Positions 51,737 through 60,122 of a stretch of 64,000 nucleotides of DNA are shown one piece after another. Origin of the DNA: an uncultured Bacteroidales bacterium (lineage in GTDB: Bacteria > Bacteroidota > Bacteroidia > Bacteroidales > Bacteroidaceae); assembly GCA_902775975.1 (NCBI GenBank), contig CACYOC010000008.1:1-64000 (forward strand), given 5' to 3'. The stretch's first letter is position 1. The number at the start of each line of letters is the position of its first letter. The notes under the pieces were generated by a model that worked only from the letters and a program-made list of their open reading frames with translations, did no database searches and had not been told where the DNA came from. The translations under genes and the position numbers were made by a program.

Positions 51737-54700
51737 ATGACAAAAGGTAAACTAAACGGATTATACCAACCTCAATATGAACACGACGCATGCGGTGTAG
51801 GCATGGTGGTGAACATACATGGCGGAAAGAGTCACGCACTGGTGGATCAGGCGTTGCGCGTATTGGAGAATATGGAGCACCGAGGTGCAGAGACACGCGA
51901 CAAGACGGGCGATGGTGCAGGCATCATGCTGCAGATTCCTCATGAGTTCATCCTGTTGCAAGGCATTCCTGTACCTGAGAAAGGAAAGTATGGCACGGGT
52001 CTTGTATTCTTGCCGAAGGAGGAGAAGGAGCAGCAGGAAATTCTGTCTGTGATGATTGAGGAGATAGAACGCGAGGGTTTGCAGCTGATGCATATGCGCA
52101 CGGTGCCTACATGTCCTGAGGTATTGGGAGAGGCTGCACGTTTGGTGGAACCTGCTATCAAGCAAATCTTTGTTACGGGTGTGAGCGAAGATGATGCTGA
52201 CAAACTTTCGCGCACATTATATATTATAAGGAAGAAGATTGAGCGCAGGGTAACACATCCCGATTTTTATATCTGTTCATTGTCTAATACTAACATTATA
52301 TACAAGGGAATGCTGACCAGCGGACAATTGCGTCGGTATTTCCCAGATTTGTCTAATCCTTACCTGACAAGCGGACTGGCGCTGGTACACTCACGTTTCT
52401 CGACCAACACGTTCCCCAAGTGGAAACTGGCGCAGCCTTTCCGTTTGCTGGCGCACAATGGCGAGATCAATACCATTCGAGGTAATCGTGGTTGGATGAA
52501 AGCGCGTGAGAGTGTACTTTCCAGCGAGGCATTGGGTGACATCAAGGACCTGCGCCCCATCGTGCAGGAAGGAATGAGCGACTCCGCCTCGCTCGACAAC
52601 GTGTTTGAGTTCCTGATGATGAGTGGGCTGTCGCTGCCGCAGGCAATGGCGATACTCGTACCGGAAAGTTTTAACGACAAGAACCCTATCAGCGAGGACT
52701 TGAAGGCTTTCTATGAGTATCACTCTATATTGATGGAACCATGGGACGGTCCTGCCGCCCTGCTGTTCAGCGACGGACGTTATGCGGGCGGCATGCTGGA
52801 TAGAAATGGTCTGCGCCCCAGTCGCTATACCATCACCAAGCAAGGGATGATGGTCGTAGCGTCTGAAGTTGGCGTGATGGATTTTGAGCCTGGTGATGTA
52901 GTGTCGAAGGGACGCCTGCAGCCAGGAAAGATTCTGCTCATCGACACGCAGGAAGGCAAGATATACTACGACGGCGAGATTAAGGAGCAGTTGGCGAAGG
53001 CTCATCCTTATCGCGAATGGCTCTCTGAGAATCGCGTGCAGCTGGAGAAGTTGAAGAGTGGCCGCAAGGTGGATAACAGCGTCAGCGACCTGCAGTGCCG
53101 GCTGGTACAGTTTGGCTATGGTCAGGAGGATATTGATAAGACTATCGTTCCGATGGCCACGACCGGTCAGGAACCTGTGGCAGCGATGGGTAACGATACG
53201 CCGCTGGCAGTCATTAGCGACCGTCCACAGGTGTTCTTCAACTACTTCCGTCAGCAGTTTGCACAGGTGACGAACCCCGCCATCGACCCCATCCGTGAGG
53301 AATTGGTGATGTCGCTGACTGAATACATTGGCGCTGTGGGTACGAACATTCTGACTCCCGATGCCTCCAACTGTAAGATGGTGCGCCTGCCACAACCCGT
53401 TTTAACCAACACACAACTCGATATATTATGTAACATCCGCTACAAGGGATTCAAGACGAAGAAGCTGCCCATGACATTCAGACCCACCTCCCAGCCCCTC
53501 CCTGCGAGGGAGGGGAGTGATTACACTCAGGCAGGAGAGGATTTGCGAGTCGCTCTGGATAAACTATGTAAAGATGCGGAAAAGGCGGTGGACGATGGCT
53601 ACAACTACATCATACTGACGGATAAACTGCCTGTTGAAGATACAGAGGAATCTACTCCCCTCCATCATAGGGAGGGGCAGGGGGGAGAGTCTCCTTTCAT
53701 CCCATCATTGCTGGCTGTAAGTGCCGTTCACCACTATCTCATCAGTGTGGGTAAGCGTGTGCAGACGGCGCTGATAGTGGAGAGTGGCGAAATCCGTGAG
53801 ACGATGCACGCTGCCTTGCTGTTGGGCTATGGTGCCAGCGCGCTGTGTCCCTACATGACGTTCGCCATTCTCGACGACCTTGTGAAGCGTGGCAAGATTC
53901 AGGAGGAATATGCGACGGCAGAAGCAAACTATATCAAGGCCGTTGACAAGGGTCTGAAGAAGATTATGTCGAAGATGGGTATCTCGACCATCCGCTCGTA
54001 TCGCGGTGCGAAGATTTTTGAGAGCATCGGTTTGAGCGAAGACCTGCTGCGCCGCTATTTCGGTACGGAGACGAGCACCATCGGTGGTATCGGTCTGAAG
54101 GAGATAGCGAGGGATCAGATTCGTTTACAGACCCTCCCACAACCCCTCCCTGTGAGGGATGGGAGCAGTTCCCTTGCTAATCATGGCCAGTTCTCGTGGC
54201 GTAAGGACGGCATCAAGCACGCTTGGAACCCAGAGACCATCGCCAAACTGCAGCTGGCTTGCCGTCAGAGTAATTACGAAAAGTTCAAGGAATGGTCAAA
54301 ACTTGTCGATGAGAAAGAATCGCCCATCTTTATCCGTGATTTCTTTGGTTGGAAGAAGGCTTCTACGCCAACTCCAATCGATGAGGTAGAAAGTATAGAG
54401 AGCATCGTCAGACACTTCGTGACGGGTGCCATGTCGTTCGGCGCTCTGAGTATTGAGGCGCACGAGGCATTGGCGCTGGCTATGAATAAACTGGGCACCC
54501 GTTCCAATACAGGCGAGGGTGGTGAGGACAATGCCCGCTACCATACTGAAGTAGATGGCGTCAGCCTCAGCAGCAAGACCAAACAGATTGCATCGGGACG
54601 CTTTGGTGTAACGGCTGAATACCTGGTGAATGCCGAGGAGATACAGATCAAGGTGGCTCAGGGTGCCAAGCCCGGCGAGGGTGGACAGTTGCCCGGCTTC

Positions 54701-56347
54701 AAGGTGAACGACATCATTGCGAAGACGCGTAACGCTATTCCCGGCATCTCGCTCATCTCACCGCCGCCTCATCACGACATTTACAGTATCGAAGACCTGG
54801 CACAGCTCATCTTCGATCTGAAGAACATCAACCCGACGGCTGCTGTCAGCGTGAAACTCGTAGCCGAGAGTGGGGTGGGAACCATCGCTGCCGGTGTTGC
54901 AAAGGCAAAGGCCGACCTGATTGTGATAAGCGGTGCAGAAGGCGGTACTGGTGCCAGCCCTGCTTCAAGTATGCGCTTTGCGGGTATCTCTCCCGAGATA
55001 GGCCTTGCTGAGACGCAGCAGACACTGGTGATGAACGGTCTGCGCAACCAGGTGCGCCTGCAGACCGACGGACAGTTGAAGACTGCCAAGGATGTGATGA
55101 TCATGGCTATGCTCGGTGCTGACGAGTTCTCGTTTGGTACACTGCCGCTCATCGTCTTGGGATGTGTGATGATGCGCAAATGCAATACGAACACCTGTCC
55201 GATGGGTGTGGCAACCCAGAACCCTGAGTTGCGCAAGCACTTTGAAGGTCGCGCAGAATACGTGGTGAACTACTTTACCTTCCTGGCTCAGCAGGTGCGC
55301 GAATATCTTGCTGAAATCGGTGTAAAGAGCCTGAAGGAGATTATCGGACACACGGAGCTCATCGAAATAAGTGAAAAGGTAAAAGTGAAAAGTGAAAAAT
55401 CGGCTACCGCTGAGAAATGGCAAACCATCGACTTCGGACGACTGCTGCACAAGCCTGAGACAGATAAGAACCTCTATTGGGATCGCGGTGCCTTCACCAA
55501 GGTCACTGGTGTGAAAGACGAGGAGATCATCCGTGCTGCCGAGAAGGCTATCAACGATGGCGAGGAGGTGACGCTGGACTATGCTATTAAGAATACCGAC
55601 CGTGCCGTGACGACAATGCTTTCAGGTGTTATCGCCAAAAAATACGGTGAAGCGGGTCTGCCTGATAATACCATTAATATCAAGTTCAAAGGCTCGGCAG
55701 GTCAGAGCTTTGGTGCCTTTGCCGTAAAGGGACTCAACATCAAACTTGAAGGTGAGTGTAATGACTACTTCGGCAAGGGCCTTTCGGGTGGTCGCATCTC
55801 TATTCTGCCTCCGGCTCGTCGCAGCGATGACTTCAAAGCCGAAGAGAATATTATAGCTGGTAATACCGGTCTCTATGGTGCCACCTCGGGCGAGCTCTAT
55901 ATCAACGGAATGGTAGGTGAGCGTTTTGGCGTGCGCAACTCTGGAGCCACAGCAGTCATCGAGGGTGCCGGCGACCATTGTTGCGAGTATATGACGGGCG
56001 GTCGCGTGGTGGTATTGGGCAAAACAGGTCGTAACTTTGCTGCAGGTATGAGTGGCGGTGTGGCCTATGTCTATGACCCCGACCATACGTTTGACTATTT
56101 CTGCAATATGGATATGGTAGAGCTCTCGCTGGTCGAGGACTCCATATCGCGCAAGGAACTCCTTGAACTCATCCGTCAGCACTATCTTCATACGGGTTCT
56201 GCCCTCGCAGGACGCATGCTTGACGACTGGCACCGCTATATCGAGGACTTCATCCAGGTGGTGCCCATCGAGTACAAGCGCGTGCTCGAAGAAGAGAAAA
56301 TGGCACGTCTGCATGAGAAGATTGCCGACATCCAGCGCGACTATTAA
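51737..56347 (+). CDS. gltB: glutamate synthase large subunit
   Basis: A 1536-residue enzyme that forms glutamate from glutamine and 2-oxoglutarate with GltD. The glutaminase Cys19 lies in EHDACGVGMVV, behind a propeptide. The synthase part has GAMSFGALSIEAHEALALAMNKLG and GEGGEDNARYH. The 3Fe-4S cysteines are in RKCNTNTCPMGVATQ, and the C-terminal glucosamine-like beta-helix has GRISILPP and MTGGRVVVLGKTGRNFAAGMSGG. Four in-frame repeat inserts are seen. G-rich palindromes at residues about 581-594 and 638-651 form an inverted pair, a third copy is at about 798-810, and a GTGAAAAG-type insert is at about 1211-1222. The start at 51737 is after the promoter; the 1573-codon frame is too long. 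Confidence 0.96.
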   Translation: MTKGKLNGLYQPQYEHDACGVGMVVNIHGGKSHALVDQALRVLENMEHRGAETRDKTGDGAGIMLQIPHEFILLQGIPVPEKGKYGTGLVFLPKEEKEQQEILSVMIEEIEREGLQLMHMRTVPTCPEVLGEAARLVEPAIKQIFVTGVSEDDADKLSRTLYIIRKKIERRVTHPDFYICSLSNTNIIYKGMLTSGQLRRYFPDLSNPYLTSGLALVHSRFSTNTFPKWKLAQPFRLLAHNGEINTIRGNRGWMKARESVLSSEALGDIKDLRPIVQEGMSDSASLDNVFEFLMMSGLSLPQAMAILVPESFNDKNPISEDLKAFYEYHSILMEPWDGPAALLFSDGRYAGGMLDRNGLRPSRYTITKQGMMVVASEVGVMDFEPGDVVSKGRLQPGKILLIDTQEGKIYYDGEIKEQLAKAHPYREWLSENRVQLEKLKSGRKVDNSVSDLQCRLVQFGYGQEDIDKTIVPMATTGQEPVAAMGNDTPLAVISDRPQVFFNYFRQQFAQVTNPAIDPIREELVMSLTEYIGAVGTNILTPDASNCKMVRLPQPVLTNTQLDILCNIRYKGFKTKKLPMTFRPTSQPLPAREGSDYTQAGEDLRVALDKLCKDAEKAVDDGYNYIILTDKLPVEDTEESTPLHHREGQGGESPFIPSLLAVSAVHHYLISVGKRVQTALIVESGEIRETMHAALLLGYGASALCPYMTFAILDDLVKRGKIQEEYATAEANYIKAVDKGLKKIMSKMGISTIRSYRGAKIFESIGLSEDLLRRYFGTETSTIGGIGLKEIARDQIRLQTLPQPLPVRDGSSSLANHGQFSWRKDGIKHAWNPETIAKLQLACRQSNYEKFKEWSKLVDEKESPIFIRDFFGWKKASTPTPIDEVESIESIVRHFVTGAMSFGALSIEAHEALALAMNKLGTRSNTGEGGEDNARYHTEVDGVSLSSKTKQIASGRFGVTAEYLVNAEEIQIKVAQGAKPGEGGQLPGFKVNDIIAKTRNAIPGISLISPPPHHDIYSIEDLAQLIFDLKNINPTAAVSVKLVAESGVGTIAAGVAKAKADLIVISGAEGGTGASPASSMRFAGISPEIGLAETQQTLVMNGLRNQVRLQTDGQLKTAKDVMIMAMLGADEFSFGTLPLIVLGCVMMRKCNTNTCPMGVATQNPELRKHFEGRAEYVVNYFTFLAQQVREYLAEIGVKSLKEIIGHTELIEISEKVKVKSEKSATAEKWQTIDFGRLLHKPETDKNLYWDRGAFTKVTGVKDEEIIRAAEKAINDGEEVTLDYAIKNTDRAVTTMLSGVIAKKYGEAGLPDNTINIKFKGSAGQSFGAFAVKGLNIKLEGECNDYFGKGLSGGRISILPPARRSDDFKAEENIIAGNTGLYGATSGELYINGMVGERFGVRNSGATAVIEGAGDHCCEYMTGGRVVVLGKTGRNFAAGMSGGVAYVYDPDHTFDYFCNMDMVELSLVEDSISRKELLELIRQHYLHTGSALAGRMLDDWHRYIEDFIQVVPIEYKRVLEEEKMARLHEKIADIQRDY
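53481..53690. repeat. inverted pair of G-rich palindromic inserts in gltB
   Basis: The first copy (53481-53520) contains CCCCTCCCTGCGAGGGAGG, and the second (53652-53690) CCCCTCCATCATAGGGAGG with a GGCAGGGGGGAG tail. They are inverted with respect to each other, about 130 bp apart, and both in frame. A third, single copy is at 54131-54168. Confidence 0.75.
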
Positions 56348-56375
56348 ATTGTAAATGGTTAAATTGTAAATTGAA

Positions 56376-57758
56376 ATGGGAAATCCAAAAGCATTTTTAG
56401 AGATACATCGTCAGGAGGCTGGTTACCGCCCTGTTCACGATAGAATACACGACTTTGGCGAGGTAGAGCAGACGCTCAACACCCGCGAACGTAAGTTGCA
56501 AGCCTCGCGCTGCATGGACTGCGGTGTGCCCTTTTGCCACTGGGCTTGTCCGTTGGGCAACAAAGCCCCGGAGTGGAACGATGCGCTGTATAAGGGCGAC
56601 TGGGAGTTGGCTTACCGCCTGCTGAATAGTACCAATCCCTTTCCAGAATTCACCGGTCGCATCTGTCCGGCACTGTGCGAGAAGGCTTGTGTGCTGAACC
56701 GCTTCAACCACGAACCCACAACCAACCGCGAGAATGAGGCAGCTATCACCGAGATGGCCTTCCAGGAGGGTTTTATCCTGCCCCGCACCAACATCCAGCG
56801 TAATGGGAAGCGCGTAGCCGTTATCGGTGCCGGTCCTGCCGGTTTGGCTGCTGCCAACGATTTGAACCTGATGGGCTACATGGTGACAGTGTTTGAGAAG
56901 AACGAAGCTGCTGGTGGCTTGCTACGATACGGCATCCCCAACTTCAAACTCAACAAAGCGATTATCGACCGTCGTATCGCCCTGTTGGAGCAGGAGGGAA
57001 TTGAGTTTAAGTATGGTGAAGAGATAATGTTCAATGTTCAATGTTCAATGTTCAATGATTACGACGCCGTCGTAATCGCTACCGGCACGCCTACCGCTCG
57101 TGACTTAAAGGCTCCCGGCCGTGAACTGAAAGGCGTTCACTTCGCTCTCGACCTGCTGTCGCAGCAGAACCGTGTATTGGCGGGTATCGAATTTTCAAAG
57201 GACGAACGCATCAGCGCCAAGGGCAAGGATGTACTCGTGATAGGTGGTGGCGATACAGGCTCTGACTGTATTGGCACTGCTCATCGTCAGGGGTGCAAGA
57301 GCGTTACTCAGATTGAGATCATGCCCCGTCCTGTCGAAGGTCCAGACGACCCGCAGAATCCCTGGCCCAACTGGCCACGCACCCTCAAGACCACCTCGTC
57401 GCACGAAGAGGGTTGCACTCGTCGCTGGAACATCAACACATTGGAATTCCTCGGCGAGAACGGCAGACTTACGGGTGTGAAGGTACAGGAAATCGACTGG
57501 AAACCCAACCCCGACGGTGGTCGCCCCATCATGGTTGAGAAGGGCAAGCCTGAAGTCATCAAGGCTGAGCTCTGCCTCCTTGCCATGGGTTTCCTGAAAC
57601 CCGAGCATCCCGAGTATCCAGAGAATGTCTTCGTCTGTGGCGACTCAGCCAATGGCGCCTCACTTGTTGTCCGTGCGTTGGCGAGCGGTCGTCAGACTGC
57701 CCAGCAGGTTAACAACTATCTAACGAATGGTGTCTGTGAGTCCAGTAAGCCCTATTAG
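56376..57758 (+). CDS. gltD: glutamate synthase small subunit
   Basis: A 460-residue NAD(P)H-dependent flavoprotein feeding electrons to GltB. N-terminal iron-sulfur cysteines lie in [17 protein letters not shown] and [15 protein letters not shown] and NADPH Rossmann motifs are [13 protein letters not shown] and [19 protein letters not shown]. An in-frame AATGTTCAATG-type insert (57027-57056) adds [10 protein letters not shown] at about 217-227, right before the [10 protein letters not shown] strand. Starts 28 nt after gltB. Confidence 0.95.
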   Translation: MGNPKAFLEIHRQEAGYRPVHDRIHDFGEVEQTLNTRERKLQASRCMDCGVPFCHWACPLGNKAPEWNDALYKGDWELAYRLLNSTNPFPEFTGRICPALCEKACVLNRFNHEPTTNRENEAAITEMAFQEGFILPRTNIQRNGKRVAVIGAGPAGLAAANDLNLMGYMVTVFEKNEAAGGLLRYGIPNFKLNKAIIDRRIALLEQEGIEFKYGEEIMFNVQCSMFNDYDAVVIATGTPTARDLKAPGRELKGVHFALDLLSQQNRVLAGIEFSKDERISAKGKDVLVIGGGDTGSDCIGTAHRQGCKSVTQIEIMPRPVEGPDDPQNPWPNWPRTLKTTSSHEEGCTRRWNINTLEFLGENGRLTGVKVQEIDWKPNPDGGRPIMVEKGKPEVIKAELCLLAMGFLKPEHPEYPENVFVCGDSANGASLVVRALASGRQTAQQVNNYLTNGVCESSKPY

Positions 57759-57771
57759 TCCAATAAGCCCT
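57742..57771. repeat. AGTAAGCCCTAT-type repeats before dapF
   Basis: Two or three AG-C-AA-TAAGCCCTAT units between gltD and the dapF ATG, related to the CATAAGCCC units at 16733. Confidence 0.6.
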
Positions 57772-58659
57772 ATGAAAAAAATTCCCTTCACAAAGATGCA
57801 CGGCTGTGGCAACGACTATATTTACATCAATGCCATGCAACACCCTATTGACAACCCTTCGGTGACTGCCATTGCATGGAGCGACCGCCATCGGGGTATC
57901 GGTTCTGACGGGCTGGTGCTGATAGGAGCATCGCCAGTGCCTGAGGCTGACTTTTCTATGCGTATCTTCAATGCCGACGGCAGCGAAGCGATGATGTGCG
58001 GCAATGCGTCGAGGTGCATTGGCAAGTATCTCTATGAGAGGACTCACCCCTGGCCCCTCCCTGTGAAGGAAGGGAATGGTTACCAAGAGACTGAAATCCG
58101 TCTCCTGACTCTGTCGGGTGTCAAGATTCTTCATCTGCACATCGTCAACGACATAGTTGAATACGTAACAGTGGATATGGGTGAGCCCGTCTTCGAGGAC
58201 GAAACCCTTTTTAATCCTACACTTGCGACCAGTCTATCAACTCCTCTCCCTTACAGGGAGGGGCAGGGGGGTGGGTCTGCTCTTTTCGTCTCGATGGGCA
58301 ATCCGCATTACGTCATTTTCACGGACGATGTTGACCAAGTAGGCGAAACAGGACGCATCCTTGAAAACCACCCGGCCTTTCCCCAGCGTTGCAACATCGA
58401 GTTTGCTCAAATACTACCGGATGGTCGCATCAGAACGAGAGTCTGGGAACGGGGCAGTGGCATTACGATGGCGTGTGGCACGGGAGCTTGCGCCACGGCA
58501 GTAGCAGCTGCCAGAACGGGTAGGGCTGCTCGCAAGAGCGGCATCGTTATGGACGGCGGTACGCTGCAAATAGAATGGCGCGAAAGCGACAATCATGTCT
58601 ATATGACCGGTCCTGCCGAGTTTGTCTTCGAGGGCGAAGCAGAATTGCTCCCTCAATAA
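57772..58659 (+). CDS. dapF: diaminopimelate epimerase
   Basis: A 295-residue enzyme turning LL- into meso-diaminopimelate for lysine and peptidoglycan. [13 protein letters not shown] starts the protein; the two catalytic Cys are in [11 protein letters not shown] and [13 protein letters not shown]. Two in-frame G-rich palindromic inserts, inverted to each other (58044-58080 and 58237-58276), add [12 protein letters not shown] (about 91-103) and [13 protein letters not shown] (about 155-168). The longer upstream frame at 57727 is made of repeat sequence and is not used. dapL, the preceding step, follows. Confidence 0.95.
   Translation: MKKIPFTKMHGCGNDYIYINAMQHPIDNPSVTAIAWSDRHRGIGSDGLVLIGASPVPEADFSMRIFNADGSEAMMCGNASRCIGKYLYERTHPWPLPVKEGNGYQETEIRLLTLSGVKILHLHIVNDIVEYVTVDMGEPVFEDETLFNPTLATSLSTPLPYREGQGGGSALFVSMGNPHYVIFTDDVDQVGETGRILENHPAFPQRCNIEFAQILPDGRIRTRVWERGSGITMACGTGACATAVAAARTGRAARKSGIVMDGGTLQIEWRESDNHVYMTGPAEFVFEGEAELLPQ
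58044..58276. repeat. inverted pair of G-rich palindromic inserts in dapF
   Basis: The first copy has CCCCTCCCTGTGAAGGAAGG; the second has CTCTCCCTTACAGGGAGGGG and a GGGGGGTGGG tail. They are inverted, about 156 bp apart, both in frame. Confidence 0.75.
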
Positions 58660-58750
58660 ATTGATAAATAAATTGTCCAATTGTAAATAGTCCAATTGTA
58701 AATTACCTCAATAAATTGTCCAATTGTAAATTGTCAAATTGTAAATTACC
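58660..58750. repeat. AATTGTAAATTGTCC tandem repeats
   Basis: AATTGTAAAT and AATTGTCC units alternate between dapF and dapL, and again between dapL and the glutamine synthetase gene at 60014-60120. Confidence 0.75.
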
Positions 58751-60013
58751 ATGGCATTAGTAAACATTCACTTCCTGAACCTGCAGAACAACTACCTGTT
58801 TGCCGACATTGCCAAGAAGGTCAATGCCTTCAAGGTGATGCACCCCAAGGCCGATGTTATCTCGCTCGGTATTGGCGACGTCACTCAGCCGCTCTGTCCT
58901 GCCGTTGTTGAGGCAATGCACAAGGCTGTCGATGAGATGGCGACGCCAGAGGGCTTCCGCGGATACGGTCCTGAGCAGGGATACGAGTTTCTGCGTGAGG
59001 CAATTCTGAAGAACGACTTCGCACCGCGTGGCGTACGCCTCAGCATCGACGAGGTGTTCATCAACGATGGCGCCAAGAGCGACACGGGAAACTTCCAGGA
59101 ATTGTTGCACTGGGATAACTTCATCGGTGTTACCGATCCTATCTATCCTGTCTATATCGACTCGAACGTGATGATAGGACGTTGTGGCACCTATCGGGAG
59201 GGTCGGTGGACCAACGTGCGTTATATGCCCACTACCGCAGAGAACGGTTTTGTTCCAGAACTGCCTAAGGGTCGTCCTGTCGATGTCATTTATCTCTGCT
59301 TCCCTAACAACCCTACAGGTACTGTCATTACCAAGCAGGAGTTGCGGAAGTGGGTGAACTATGCGTTGAAGAACGATGCCCTCATCCTCTTCGATGCGGC
59401 TTATCAGGCTTACATTCAAGACCCCGATATTCCGCATAGCATTTATGAGATTCGTGGTGCCCGCAAGTGTGCCGTCGAGTTTCGCTCGTTCTCCAAGACG
59501 GCAGGATTCACGGGCGTTCGCTGTGGCTACACCATTGTTCCTAAGGAAGTCAGCGTGACTACTTTTGAGGGTGAACGAATCCCGCTCAACCAATTGTGGC
59601 TGCGCCGCCAGTGTACTAAGTTTAACGGCACCAGCTACATCTCGCAGCGAGCTGCCGAGGCTATTTATTCGCCCGAAGGAAAGCAGCAGGTGCAGCAGAC
59701 CATCGACTACTACATGCAGAATGCCGCCAACATGCTCAGCGTGCTGAGAAATCTTGGTTTCGAGTGCTATGGCGGCGAGAATGCTCCCTACATCTGGATG
59801 CGTACCCCTGATGCTCCAGGACCAGACGGTACGATGGCCGCTACGCCCTCTTGGACATTCTTTGAGCAACTGCTCTACGGAGCCAATGTGGTCTGCACGC
59901 CAGGTGTCGGTTTCGGTCCGAGTGGCGAGGGTTATGTGCGCTTTACCGCCTTTGGCAGCCATGAGCGTACCGAAGAGGCACTACGGCGTATCGCTCTGTG
60001 GGTCAATAAATAA
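58751..60013 (+). CDS. dapL: LL-diaminopimelate aminotransferase
   Basis: A 420-residue PLP enzyme that makes LL-diaminopimelate directly from tetrahydrodipicolinate and glutamate. LGIGDVTQPLCPAVVEAMHKA and YGPEQGYEFLREAI are the DapL start. The PLP Lys is in SFSKTAGFTGVRCGYTIVP; the C-terminal FTAFGSHERTEEALRRI is typical. It uses glutamate as amino donor, which fits its place in the gltBD run. The gene order dapF-dapL is common in Bacteroidota. Confidence 0.95.
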   Translation: MALVNIHFLNLQNNYLFADIAKKVNAFKVMHPKADVISLGIGDVTQPLCPAVVEAMHKAVDEMATPEGFRGYGPEQGYEFLREAILKNDFAPRGVRLSIDEVFINDGAKSDTGNFQELLHWDNFIGVTDPIYPVYIDSNVMIGRCGTYREGRWTNVRYMPTTAENGFVPELPKGRPVDVIYLCFPNNPTGTVITKQELRKWVNYALKNDALILFDAAYQAYIQDPDIPHSIYEIRGARKCAVEFRSFSKTAGFTGVRCGYTIVPKEVSVTTFEGERIPLNQLWLRRQCTKFNGTSYISQRAAEAIYSPEGKQQVQQTIDYYMQNAANMLSVLRNLGFECYGGENAPYIWMRTPDAPGPDGTMAATPSWTFFEQLLYGANVVCTPGVGFGPSGEGYVRFTAFGSHERTEEALRRIALWVNK

Positions 60014-60120
60014 ATGGTAAAATTGAAAATAAATTGTAAATTGTAAATTGTCAAATTGTAAATTGTCAAATTGTAAATTGTAAATAAATTGTAAATTGTA
60101 AATTGTCAAATTGTAAATTA
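60014..60120. repeat. AATTGTAAATTGTCAA tandem repeats before glnN
   Basis: About eight AATTGTAAATTGT units fill the gap between dapL and the glutamine synthetase gene. They hold no promoter that I can see. Confidence 0.75.
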
Positions 60121-60122
60121 CT

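Noticed and set aside
58757..59962. 401-codon antisense frame over dapL
   Set aside because: It mirrors a clear dapL coding sequence, and its product has no recognisable domain. Long antisense frames are expected in GC-biased codon use.
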